Shown one piece after another: positions 1 to 6,986 of a stretch of DNA of 13,201 nt. Source of the stretch: an uncultured Eubacteriales bacterium (GTDB lineage Bacteria; Bacillota; Clostridia; Oscillospirales; CAG-272); contig CAKSVM010000086.1 in NCBI GenBank assembly GCA_934503195.1, positions 1 through 13,201 on the forward strand. Direction: 5' to 3'. The number at the start of each line of letters is the position of its first letter. Within the stretch, counting starts at the first letter, position 1. The notes under the pieces are model-generated. The model was not told the origin of the DNA, did not search any database, and saw only the letters and a list, made by a program, of their open reading frames with translations. The translations under genes were made by a program, and so were the position numbers.

Positions 1-1113
1 CGTCCAGACCGCGCCGCCCCATGCCGCCGAGCAGTAATTCTCCTGCGTCTCGTCGTGTTTGGGAATCGGGAGGATTCCGATGTCGTCGTTCATAGCGCGG
101 AGCTTGTAGATATCGTGCGGGACTCTCTGCGAGAAGAGCGCGTGTCCGTTCTCGAAGAAGTTCGCCGGGGTCGCGTTGTGAAGGCTGTCGGCCTTGTTGT
201 ATTCATAGCCGTTTCCGACGCTCCACGCGTCGACGAGCTTTGTGACAAGATCAATTCCGCGCTCATTCATATAGAGCGTGAACTCGTCCTCGCCGCGCTC
301 GTTCTTCTCGGTGAAATTCATCCCCGAGCCGCAGAGGAAGGAGGCGATGTAGCCCTTGAATCCGCGCCCGAACATCAGTCCGTAGACATCGTTCTCATCC
401 CACTCGGCGTTTCCGTTCATGTCCTTGTTGGTTGACTTCGCGATCGAGAGGAACTTGTCGACCGTCCATTTGCCGTCGCGGACGAGTCCGTAGAGATCGG
501 TACGGTCGCCCAGCTCGTCCCAGATACGCTTATTGAAAACTGTGCAGACGGCTCTTGATGCGGCCGAGAGAGTCATGTTTCCGGCGAGCGCGGTCTGCTT
601 TCCGGCGAACTCATAGACCGAGGTCGCGGCGGGATTCCACCACGGCTCGTCGAGTCTTAAGTAAGGGATATTGTGCCAGTCGAGGTTGTAATACAGGAAT
701 CCGCTTGACGATCCCTCGCTCATCGCGTAGATATAGTAAGAATTATCGCCGGCCATAACGTTCTGTTCGAGATATGACATTGTGTTATCGACTTCGTCGA
801 CGGCGAATCTGAAATCAAAGCGTTCCTCAAGGCTTGTGTTCCGCTCATAGATCGCGTCGTCAAGGACGTCTCCGGTCTGCTCGTCGACGAGAATCCGCGT
901 GTTGCACCACGAGATCGAGTCCTCAGTGTAGTTAAGAATCTTAAGCTCCCAGCCGTCGAATTTTATGTCGGGAAGTCCGTCGCCCTCGGGAGCCGTCGTC
1001 TCTGGAGTGGTGTCGCCGGAGGTTTCATCCCGCCCCGGATCGGCAGTCACGTCACCGCACGAGACGAGAAGAAGCGCGAGTACGAGAAGAAGTGAGAGTC
1101 TGCGTTTTTTCAT
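1..1113 (-). CDS. Extracellular solute-binding lipoprotein (carbohydrate ABC transporter type), C-terminus off the left edge
   Basis: The frame is open from an ATG at 1113 to base 1, giving 371 residues with no stop, so the C-terminus is missing. AGGAG at 1121-1125 (read on the minus strand) is spaced normally for this start. The product begins MKKRRLSLLL, has a hydrophobic core and a lipobox LVSC with Cys19, then an acidic Thr/Gly/Pro-rich linker to about residue 46, so it should be a membrane-anchored surface lipoprotein. The body resembles large clostridial family-1 solute-binding proteins: an aromatic segment (DEPWWNPAA, 155-163), KWTVDKF (214-220), an EF-hand-like acidic loop (DMNGNAEWDEND, 230-241) and GILPIPKHDE (345-354). 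This family delivers oligosaccharides to an ABC permease, but no permease is in view. Divergence from a GH35 galactosidase suggests a sugar ligand, which is inference. The ligand is not determinable from sequence. Confidence 0.85.
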   Translation of the reverse strand, partial: MKKRRLSLLLVLALLLVSCGDVTADPGRDETSGDTTPETTAPEGDGLPDIKFDGWELKILNYTEDSISWCNTRILVDEQTGDVLDDAIYERNTSLEERFDFRFAVDEVDNTMSYLEQNVMAGDNSYYIYAMSEGSSSGFLYYNLDWHNIPYLRLDEPWWNPAATSVYEFAGKQTALAGNMTLSAASRAVCTVFNKRIWDELGDRTDLYGLVRDGKWTVDKFLSIAKSTNKDMNGNAEWDENDVYGLMFGRGFKGYIASFLCGSGMNFTEKNERGEDEFTLYMNERGIDLVTKLVDAWSVGNGYEYNKADSLHNATPANFFENGHALFSQRVPHDIYKLRAMNDDIGILPIPKHDETQENYCSAAWGGAVWT

Positions 1114-1143
1114 TGGTCAGTCTCCTTTTATTTTGATGTCATC

Positions 1144-1172
1144 ATTATACCACACTTTTTCGCGGATTCATA
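1144..1172 (-). promoter_or_regulatory. Sigma-A promoter for the solute-binding lipoprotein, activator-dependent type
   Basis: Read on the minus strand there is a perfect -10 TATAAT (1149-1144) preceded by TGG, an extended -10. The hexamer 17 bp upstream (1172-1167, TATGAA) is a poor -35. A good -10 with a bad -35, plus direct repeats running into the -35, suggests an activator-dependent promoter. Inferred transcription starts near 1137. Confidence 0.6.
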
Positions 1173-1210
1173 TACACAAAATCGACTTTCATATGGACAA
1201 AATCGACTTT
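1169..1210. repeat. Tandem 21-bp direct repeat, probable operator
   Basis: Two adjacent 21-bp units (1169-1189 and 1190-1210) differ at only two positions. The identical core ACAAAATCGACTTT occurs at 1176-1189 and 1197-1210, and each unit starts with CATAT. The phase of 21 bp equals two helical turns. The proximal unit overlaps the poor -35 hexamer of the minus-strand lipoprotein promoter by 4 bp. Activators of the AraC/XylS family bind direct half-sites spaced about 21 bp with one overlapping the -35, so such a regulator is a reasonable guess, but none is encoded in this window. Confidence 0.7.
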
Positions 1211-1265
1211 TTTAAGAGAAATCCGTCAGAGGCGGCAAAAATTCAGAAAAATATTCCAGAATCGC

Positions 1266-1294
1266 TTGCTTTTTTGAGAAAAATATGTTATACT
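1266..1294 (+). promoter_or_regulatory. Probable sigma-A promoter for the GH35 gene
   Basis: TTGCTT (1266-1271), a 17-bp spacer and TATACT (1289-1294), with an extended -10 TG at 1286-1287. The -35 matches the consensus at three of six positions. A start near 1301 would leave a leader of about 23 nt carrying the ribosome site AGAGGAAA. Confidence 0.55.
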
Positions 1295-1323
1295 ATAGAC
1301 ATCAAAAAAAGAGAGGAAATCTT

Positions 1324-3081
1324 ATGTCAGTCTTCACATACGAAAACGATAAATTCACGCTTGACGGCAAACCGTTTCAGATCATCTCGGGAGCGATGCA
1401 CTACTGGCGCATCGTGCCGGAATACTGGGAGGATCGCTTGAAGAAGCTCCGCGCCTGCGGATTCAACACGGTTGAGACCTACGTCGCGTGGAATCTCCAC
1501 GAGCGCAGGGAGGGCGAATTCGACTTCTCGGGAAATCTCGACATCGAGAGGTACATCTCGATCGCCGAGAGTCTCGGACTTAAGGTCATCGTCCGCCCCG
1601 GACCCTATATCTGCTCGGAATTTGACTTCGGCGGACTTCCGTCGTGGCTCCTCGCGTATCCCGACGTCCATCTGCGCTGCAACGACCCGAAGTACCTCGA
1701 AAAGGTGCGTCCCTACTACCGCGAGCTTCTCTCGCGCGTGAAGCCGCATCTCTGCACGAACGGCGGCGGGGTGATAATGCTCCAGATCGAAAACGAGTAC
1801 GGCTCGTACGGCGACGACAAGGAATATCTGAGAGCCGTGGCCGAAATGTACCGCGAGTACGGGATCGACTGCCTTCTCTACACTTCTGACGGACCGATGT
1901 TCTGGATGCTTTCGGGCGGAACGCTTCCCGAGTACCCCTGCGTGGCGAATTTCGGAAGCCGTCCGGAGCAGGCGTTCAAGCTGCTTTCTGAATTCAGACC
2001 CGGTCAGCCGTCGATGTGCGGCGAGTTCTGGTGCGGCTGGTTCGACCACTGGGGCGAGGAGCATCACACGCGTACGGCCGAGGAAACTCTCCGCGACTTC
2101 GTTCCGATGCTCGAAATGGGCGCGTCGGTCAACTTCTATATGTTCCACGGCGGAACGAATTTCGGCTTCACGAACGGCGCGAACCACACCGGAACCGAAT
2201 ATCTGCCGACCGTTACGAGCTACGACTACTGTTCGCCGCTCTCCGAGTCGGGGGACATGACAGAAACCTTCTTCGCGGTCCGCGACGCTATCGCAAAGCG
2301 CACCGGAATCACGCCGCCGCTCGACGTCAGCGACTCGGAAAAGGCGGCTTACGGAAAGGTCGGACTCACCGGACGCGCCGATCTCTTTGAAAACCTCGGA
2401 AAAATCGGCCGCGTGACACACAGCGCGGCACCGCTCCCGATGGAGGAGGTCGGGCAGGACTTCGGATACATTCTCTACTCGTCGACGCTTACGGGGCCGT
2501 CCGAGACTCGTCCGCTGATTCTCGAACACGTCCACGACCGCGCCCTGGTTTATCTTGATGGCAAGCTTGTCGGAATCCGCGAGCGCACGGGGCGGATGGA
2601 CGAGATAACCGTGCCTTTACAGAAGGATGTTATCACGAAGCTCGACATTCTCGTCGAGAACCGCGGACGGATCAACTACGGTCCGAAGCTCTTTGACAAG
2701 AAGGGAATCTTCGGCGGAATCCGGCTCGGGCAGCAGTATCATTTCGGCTGGGACATAACGTCGATGACGATGGACGATCTGTCCGGTCTTGTCTACGCGG
2801 ACGACACGGCATACGCGGGGAACCCGGCGTTCCTGCGCGGAAAACTCACGATAAGCGGAACCCCGGCCGACACCTTCCTGCGGCTTGACGGCTTCCATCG
2901 TGGATTTGTGAAGGTGAACGGATTCAATCTCGGTCGGTACAACAACGATCAGGGGCCGCAGAAAACGCTCTACGTCCCCGCGCCGGTTCTGCGCGAGGGC
3001 GAGAACGAGATCGTCGTCTTCGAGACCGACGGCTGGAAAAAGCCGGAAATCGAGTTCTTCGCCGAGCCGGATCTCGGTTAA
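1324..3081 (+). CDS. Glycoside hydrolase family 35 beta-galactosidase
   Basis: This 585-residue protein should hydrolyse terminal non-reducing beta-galactosides by a retaining mechanism. It has no signal peptide, so it probably acts in the cytoplasm on imported oligosaccharides. The catalytic barrel occupies about residues 10-330. It contains HYWRIVPEYWEDRLKK (26-41), the family block RPGPYICSEFDFGGLPSWL (91-109), QIENEYGSYGDD (154-165) with the predicted acid/base Glu158, and MCGEFWCGWFDHWG (231-244) with the predicted nucleophile Glu234. Two galactose-binding-like beta-sandwich segments follow at about 378-450 and 500-580, including NGFNLGRYNNDQGPQKTLYV (532-551). The length fits bacterial cytosolic GH35 enzymes (about 590 residues). 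The ATG at 1324 was chosen over an upstream in-frame start at 1285, because AGAGGAAA (1311-1318) lies just upstream of 1324 and the domain starts immediately after it. Linkage preference (beta-1,3 versus beta-1,4) cannot be read from sequence. Confidence 0.95.
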   Translation: MSVFTYENDKFTLDGKPFQIISGAMHYWRIVPEYWEDRLKKLRACGFNTVETYVAWNLHERREGEFDFSGNLDIERYISIAESLGLKVIVRPGPYICSEFDFGGLPSWLLAYPDVHLRCNDPKYLEKVRPYYRELLSRVKPHLCTNGGGVIMLQIENEYGSYGDDKEYLRAVAEMYREYGIDCLLYTSDGPMFWMLSGGTLPEYPCVANFGSRPEQAFKLLSEFRPGQPSMCGEFWCGWFDHWGEEHHTRTAEETLRDFVPMLEMGASVNFYMFHGGTNFGFTNGANHTGTEYLPTVTSYDYCSPLSESGDMTETFFAVRDAIAKRTGITPPLDVSDSEKAAYGKVGLTGRADLFENLGKIGRVTHSAAPLPMEEVGQDFGYILYSSTLTGPSETRPLILEHVHDRALVYLDGKLVGIRERTGRMDEITVPLQKDVITKLDILVENRGRINYGPKLFDKKGIFGGIRLGQQYHFGWDITSMTMDDLSGLVYADDTAYAGNPAFLRGKLTISGTPADTFLRLDGFHRGFVKVNGFNLGRYNNDQGPQKTLYVPAPVLREGENEIVVFETDGWKKPEIEFFAEPDLG

Positions 3082-3092
3082 AAAAGCCATAA

Positions 3093-3124
3093 CGGACTGC
3101 CGCGAATGCGGCAGTCCGCTTTTT
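3093..3124 (+). terminator. Intrinsic terminator after the GH35 gene
   Basis: A perfect 11-bp stem CGGACTGCCGC (3093-3103) / GCGGCAGTCCG (3108-3118) with loop GAAT, followed by C and five T residues (3120-3124). It lies 11 nt after the stop codon and insulates the galactosidase from the importer operon. Confidence 0.92.
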
Positions 3125-3168
3125 CGTCTCTCCGCGCCCAAAAATATACGCCGATTCAAAAAAAGTAT

Positions 3169-3197
3169 TTGCAATGTTTACAATTATATGATATAAT
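3169..3197 (+). promoter_or_regulatory. Sigma-A promoter of the amino-acid importer operon
   Basis: TTGCAA (3169-3174), a 17-bp spacer and a perfect TATAAT (3192-3197). Transcription should start near 3204, giving only about 35 nt before the leader ORF. That is too short for a T-box, SAM or lysine riboswitch. Confidence 0.8.
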
Positions 3198-3239
3198 ACT
3201 TGTATACTCGCTGACAATACCCTCATGAAAGGATAAGAA

Positions 3240-3314
3240 ATGACAAGAAAAGAATCCGATTCCCTGACATGGAATCCCTCTGAAGAAATCAAGGAGCGTG
3301 AGCGGAATGACTGA
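3240..3314 (+). CDS. Putative 24-residue leader ORF overlapping the permease start
   Basis: ATG at 3240 has a good ribosome site (AAAGGA, 3228-3233) and opens a 24-codon frame ending with TGA at 3312-3314. The peptide starts MTRKESDSLT and ends ERERND. It is hydrophilic, charged, has one Trp and no membrane segment or Cys. Its last codons overlap the permease ATG at 3307 by 8 nt, and the permease ribosome site AAGGAG (3291-3296) lies inside it. The arrangement suggests translational coupling or a regulatory leader peptide. It could also be a chance ORF, since no homologue is recognised. It is the first well-initiated frame after the promoter. Confidence 0.45.
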   Translation: MTRKESDSLTWNPSEEIKERERND

Positions 3315-3981
3315 GAAACTCTGGTCGCTCTTAGCCGACTCCTTCTGGAAAATCCTCCTCCCCGGACTCACCGCCACGATTCCGCTGACCGTGATCTCCT
3401 TCGCGTTCGCGCTGATAATCGCGACCGTGACCGCGCTGATTCAGTTCGCAAGGGTTCCCGTGCTGAGAACCATCGCGCGGTTCTACATCTGGATAATCCG
3501 CGGAACGCCGCTTCTGGTGCAGCTCTTCGTGATCTTCTTCGGTCTCCCGAAGATCGGAGTCGTCCTCAGCCCCTTCCCCGCCGCGATCATCGTCTTCGCG
3601 ATCAACACCGGAGCCTATGACGCCGAGACGGTCAGAGCCGCGCTCGAGTCGGTTCCGCGCGGACAGCTTGAAGCCGGAGAATGCGTCGGAATGACCTATT
3701 GGCAGACGATGCGCCGGATCGTCCTTCCCCAGGCGATGCGGACCGCCTTCCCTTCGCTCTCAAACTCGCTGATCGCGCTCGTCAAGGACACGTCGCTCGC
3801 CGCGAACATCACGGTCGCCGAGATGTTCATGACGACTCAGCGGATCGTCGCACGGACCTACGAGCCGCTCGCGCTCTACATCGAGGTCGGACTCATCTAC
3901 CTTCTCTTCTCTACCTTCCTCACATGGCTTCAGGGCTGGGGAGAAAAGAAGCTCAACGTCTACGAAAAGCGGGAGGCTTAA
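3307..3981 (+). CDS. Polar amino-acid ABC transporter permease (HisM/TcyB-type)
   Basis: A 224-residue inner-membrane permease of the His/Glu/Gln/Cys importer family. Hydrophobic segments lie near residues 16-46, 56-80, 88-103 and 187-207. The family signature IIRGTPLLVQLFVIFFGLP is at 63-81, and the cytoplasmic EAA loop that docks on the ATPase is at 122-141 (EAGECVGM...IVLPQ). ATG 3307 is preferred over GTG 3298, because AAGGAG at 3291-3296 is 10 nt from the ATG but only 1 nt from the GTG. The ATPase and binding-protein genes follow, so the complete importer is probably a permease homodimer, an ATPase dimer and a lipoprotein. The binding protein next door looks cystine-like, but the substrate is not proven. 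Confidence 0.93.
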   Translation: MTEKLWSLLADSFWKILLPGLTATIPLTVISFAFALIIATVTALIQFARVPVLRTIARFYIWIIRGTPLLVQLFVIFFGLPKIGVVLSPFPAAIIVFAINTGAYDAETVRAALESVPRGQLEAGECVGMTYWQTMRRIVLPQAMRTAFPSLSNSLIALVKDTSLAANITVAEMFMTTQRIVARTYEPLALYIEVGLIYLLFSTFLTWLQGWGEKKLNVYEKREA

Positions 3982-3985
3982 GTAT

Positions 3986-4750
3986 ATGCTCGAACTGAAA
4001 GGAATAAAAAAGAATTTCGGTAAGCTTGAGGTTCTCCGCGGAATCGATCTCACGGTCGAAAAGGGCGACGTCGTCGCGATCCTCGGCCCGAGCGGATCCG
4101 GAAAGACCACTCTGCTTCGCTGTGTGAACTTTCTCGAAAAAGCGAACGACGGCGAGATGATCTTCGACGGCGAAAACTTCACTCTCGCTCACATGACAAA
4201 GAAGGATATCGCCCGCGTCCGCCGCAAGACCGCCTTCGTCTTCCAGAACTACAATCTCTTCCTCAACAAAACCGCGCTCCAGAACGTCACCGAGGGACTC
4301 ATCGTCGCCCGCAGGATTCCGAAAGCCGAGGCCGAGGAAATCGGCCACAGAATGCTTCGGAAGGTCGGAATGGAGGATCGGAGCGATTATTATCCGAGTC
4401 AGCTCTCGGGTGGACAGCAGCAGCGCGTCGCAATCGCTCGTGCCCTCGCGACAAATCCCGAGATAATCTTCTTCGACGAGCCGACCTCCGCGCTCGACCC
4501 CGAGCTTACCGGAGAGGTGCTTTCGGTCATGCGCGACCTTGCCGAGGAGGGCATGACGATGCTCGTCGTCACGCATGAGATGGGGTTCGCCCGGAATGTA
4601 TCGAACCGGGTCGTATTCATGGAACACGGCGTAGTCGTCGAGTCGGGGCCTTCAAAAGAAATCTTCGAAAATCCGCGGGAGGAGCGCACGCGCGAATTCC
4701 TGCGAAATTTCAGCGGCGAAATTCCTGTGCCGGCTGAAAAATCACATTAA
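3986..4750 (+). CDS. Polar amino-acid ABC transporter ATP-binding protein (GlnQ/TcyC-type)
   Basis: A 254-residue ABC ATPase that powers the adjacent permease by ATP hydrolysis at the cytoplasmic face. All motifs are intact: Walker A GPSGSGKT (34-41), Q-loop Gln87 in FQNYNLF, signature LSGGQQQR (140-147), Walker B IIFFDE (160-165), D-loop SALD (168-171) and the switch His197 in VVTHEMGFA. Length and sequence style match the polar amino-acid importer subfamily. The gene starts 4 nt after the permease stop, with GGGAGG (3971-3976) inside the end of the permease gene as its ribosome site, so the two are probably co-translated. Confidence 0.96.
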   Translation: MLELKGIKKNFGKLEVLRGIDLTVEKGDVVAILGPSGSGKTTLLRCVNFLEKANDGEMIFDGENFTLAHMTKKDIARVRRKTAFVFQNYNLFLNKTALQNVTEGLIVARRIPKAEAEEIGHRMLRKVGMEDRSDYYPSQLSGGQQQRVAIARALATNPEIIFFDEPTSALDPELTGEVLSVMRDLAEEGMTMLVVTHEMGFARNVSNRVVFMEHGVVVESGPSKEIFENPREERTREFLRNFSGEIPVPAEKSH

Positions 4751-4765
4751 AGGAGTATCAGAATC

Positions 4766-5572
4766 ATGAAAAAGAATCATTTAGCTGCCGCACTGCTCGC
4801 GCTCTCGCTCGCCGGAACTGCCGTCACCGGCTCCGGATGCGGATCGAAATCCTCAGGTGACCAGCTTGAGGCGATAAAGGAAAAGGGCGAGATCATCATC
4901 GCTATGGAAGGCACATGGGCACCGTGGACCTACCACGACGAGAACGACGAACTCGTCGGCTACGACGTCGAGGTCGGAAAGGCGATCGCCGACAAGCTCG
5001 GAGTCAAAGCGACCTTCATTGAGGGCGAATGGGACGGCCTTCTCGCCGGACTTGACGCCGGACGCTATGATATCATGGTCAACGGAGTCGGAATCACCTC
5101 CGACCGCGAGGAAACCTACAATTTCTCGACGCCCTACGCCTACAACCGCACCGCGGTCATTGTCCGCGGCGATTACGACGGCATAAAGTCGATGTCCGAC
5201 CTCAAAGGCAAGAAGACCGCGAACACGATTTCCAGCACCTACGCCACTCAGGCCGAGGCCTACGGCGCGACCGTGACCGGAGTTGACGATCTCAACCAGA
5301 CGATCGAGCTTCTTCTAGCGGATCGCATCGACGCGACGCTCAACGCCGAGGTTGTCTTCAACGATTACAAGAAGGTTCACCCCGAGGCGAACATAAAGAT
5401 CGCGACCTTCACCGACGAGGTCGAGCGAATCGCGATCCCAGTCCGCAAGAGCGACGATTCGAAAGCCCTGCTCGAAGCGATAAACAAGGCTCTCGACGAA
5501 CTCGCGGCGGATGGTACGCTGACAAAGCTTTCGGAAAAGTATTTCGGGCTTGATATTTCAAAGGAATCCTGA
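4766..5572 (+). CDS. Amino-acid ABC transporter substrate-binding lipoprotein (cystine-type SBP_bac_3)
   Basis: A 268-residue binding protein that should capture the substrate outside the membrane and hand it to the preceding permease. The signal sequence covers residues 1-24 and Cys25 is the likely lipid-anchored residue. The lipobox is degenerate, with Gly at -3 (GSGC) in place of Leu/Val. The mature domain (about 33-262) shows AMEGTWAPWTYHDENDELVG (46-65), then YDVEVGKAIADKLG, NGVGITSDREETYNFSTPY (106-124) and the C-terminal LTKLSEKYFG. The segments NGVGIT and ETYNFSTPY resemble FliY/TcyA-type cystine-binding proteins, so cystine or a related polar amino acid is the best guess. AGGAG at 4751-4755 precedes the ATG. 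It is last in the operon, followed by two terminators. Confidence 0.93.
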   Translation: MKKNHLAAALLALSLAGTAVTGSGCGSKSSGDQLEAIKEKGEIIIAMEGTWAPWTYHDENDELVGYDVEVGKAIADKLGVKATFIEGEWDGLLAGLDAGRYDIMVNGVGITSDREETYNFSTPYAYNRTAVIVRGDYDGIKSMSDLKGKKTANTISSTYATQAEAYGATVTGVDDLNQTIELLLADRIDATLNAEVVFNDYKKVHPEANIKIATFTDEVERIAIPVRKSDDSKALLEAINKALDELAADGTLTKLSEKYFGLDISKES

Positions 5573-5597
5573 GTATTATCTGTTCTGCTGTCTTCCC

Positions 5598-5635
5598 CGT
5601 CGGGTCGGCTTTGCCGATCCGACGACGTTTTTTTT
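5598..5635 (+). terminator. Intrinsic terminator of the amino-acid importer operon
   Basis: A 12-bp stem with one G-U pair (5598-5609 / 5613-5624), loop TTT, three bases, then eight T residues (5628-5635). It is about 25 nt after the stop of the binding-protein gene. Confidence 0.92.
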
Positions 5636-5655
5636 CGCTCCGAACCGCATAAATC

Positions 5656-5683
5656 AACGCCACGCGTTCCGCGTGGCGTTTTT
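5656..5683. terminator. Second, possibly bidirectional, terminator hairpin
   Basis: A perfect 11-bp stem AACGCCACGCG (5656-5666) / CGCGTGGCGTT (5670-5680), loop TTC, with a five-T run (5679-5683) on the plus strand. It lies between the importer operon and the 3' end of the convergent spoIVB gene, so on the minus strand it can also end spoIVB transcripts, although the T-tract on that side is weak (GATTT). Confidence 0.75.
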
Positions 5684-5697
5684 GCTCCGGCTATGCC

Positions 5698-6717
5698 TCA
5701 GCTTATCACCGTCGGCATCTTCCGCTGCATATTCGTTATAAAAATCCCGTACCCGCGGCTCGGATCGCCGATCATCACGTGCGTAACCGCGCCGACTATC
5801 TTGCCGTTCTGTACTATCGGGCTGCCGCTCATCCCCTGCACAATCCCGCCGGTCTTATCGAGCAGCTTCGGGTCGGTCACCGTCACAACGAAATTCTTCA
5901 CGTCGCGTCCTGAATGATCAATGTCGCTGATCTTCGCTCTGTATCTCTGCCGCCCCTCTTCGCCGATCGTGCAGATCAGTTCAGCGTCGCCTTCCGTGAT
6001 CTCAGACGGCTCCGCCGTCTCGATTCCGCAGCCTTCAAGTCCCTCCGGAATCTCGCTGAACACGCCGAAAACCCCGCATTCGGTGTTTCCGATCAGCGAT
6101 CCGCGCTTGCCTGACAAAAAGCTTCCTTTAAGCTCGCCCGGAACTCCGGCCTGACCCTTAACAACGCCGCTTATCCTCACATCGGTCACGATTCCGCGGA
6201 AGAGCGGCATAAGCTCGCCTGTCTCGGAATCGCAGATTCCGTGTCCCAGTCCCGCGAACGCACCCGTCGCCGGGTCGATGAAGGTCACCGTTCCGATCCC
6301 CGCCGTGCTGTCACGGACCAGAATCCCGGTCTTCATTCCCCCGTCGGCCGACGCGACCGGAGTCACCTCAAATTCGAGCTCGCCGCCGTCACGCCTCACC
6401 GAAAAGCTCAGACTCTTTCCCTCGCTCCGGCTCACCGCGACGACAAGCTCCTCTACCGTCTTCACCGTCACGTCATCTATCCCGACTATAACGTCGCGCG
6501 GTTTTATTCCCGCTTCCCTTGCCGGGCTTCTCTTCCCAGCTGCCGTCTCGACCTCGCCGACTCCGACCACAAGCACTCCGTCAAGACACAATCTCACTCC
6601 GAACGGCATTCCGCCCGGTATAACCTTCCCCGACGCCTCGACCGGACTCAGAATCGTAGTCAGGACAACTGTCACGAGTATTAAGGCCGCAAACCTCTTT
6701 ATCTTTCCAAGTCTCAT
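5698..6717 (-). CDS. spoIVB: SpoIVB sporulation signalling serine peptidase (family S55)
   Basis: A 339-residue protein. In Bacillus, SpoIVB is made in the forespore, crosses into the intermembrane space and cleaves SpoIVFA, releasing the SpoIVFB protease and so sigma-K activation. Here the N-terminus has a membrane or signal segment (about 9-28), then a PDZ domain (about 38-120) and the S55 peptidase domain. The triad is visible as His159 in GLGHGICD, Asp282 in TVTDPKLLDKTGGI and Ser297 in GMSGSPI. The Asp-to-Ser spacing of 15 equals that in the Bacillus enzyme. It is shorter than the Bacillus protein (about 425 residues), mainly before the peptidase domain. GGAG 7 nt upstream supports the ATG at 6717. 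Its usual neighbours recN and spo0A are absent from the window. It implies that the organism sporulates or did so recently. Confidence 0.95.
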   Translation of the reverse strand: MRLGKIKRFAALILVTVVLTTILSPVEASGKVIPGGMPFGVRLCLDGVLVVGVGEVETAAGKRSPAREAGIKPRDVIVGIDDVTVKTVEELVVAVSRSEGKSLSFSVRRDGGELEFEVTPVASADGGMKTGILVRDSTAGIGTVTFIDPATGAFAGLGHGICDSETGELMPLFRGIVTDVRISGVVKGQAGVPGELKGSFLSGKRGSLIGNTECGVFGVFSEIPEGLEGCGIETAEPSEITEGDAELICTIGEEGRQRYRAKISDIDHSGRDVKNFVVTVTDPKLLDKTGGIVQGMSGSPIVQNGKIVGAVTHVMIGDPSRGYGIFITNMQRKMPTVIS

Positions 6718-6927
6718 TTCAAATCTCCAAAAAAATCGATTTCGTCTCCGAGTAGTTCGCTCCGAGCCGCATATCTAATGTGCCAAACCCGCGCGAAAAG
6801 ATGAGTAACAATTTTTGTCCGGGACTCTGAGCGCACGATATTCCGCGCCGCGCGGGACTTTTTGCCGTTTTTTTCTATCATCCGATAAAATTCACAGTTT
6901 TTTAACCAATCCGAGGCGGCAATATTA

Positions 6928-6933
6928 TATAAT
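6928..6933 (+). promoter_or_regulatory. Candidate -10 element for the phosphodiester glycosidase operon
   Basis: A perfect TATAAT lies 53 nt before the ATG at 6987, in an AT-rich stretch. No recognisable -35 is present at 16-18 bp spacing, so this is a weak or activator-dependent candidate only. The rest of the 269-bp gap between spoIVB and this gene (6718-6986) shows no ORF and no convincing sigma-F/sigma-G promoter for spoIVB that could be recognised by eye. Confidence 0.4.
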
Positions 6934-6986
6934 GAAAGGGAACATTTTTCCGATTTTTGCGTCTTACAGTTAAAGGGGTGACTCAT

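Noticed and set aside
1327..2535. A 402-codon open frame on the minus strand inside the GH35 gene
   Set aside because: It is fully antisense to an unmistakable GH35 catalytic domain, Arg/Glu/Val-rich with no recognisable motif or ribosome site. It arises from GC-biased third positions.
3198..3239. Riboswitch or T-box before the amino-acid importer
   Set aside because: Only about 35 nt lie between the predicted transcription start and the leader ORF, with no specifier-loop, SAM-box or lysine-box elements.
6841..6865. A small CCGCG/CGCGG hairpin followed by T residues in the spoIVB-glycosidase gap as a terminator or small RNA end
   Set aside because: Only a 5-bp stem, and no gene or promoter was found upstream of it on the plus strand.
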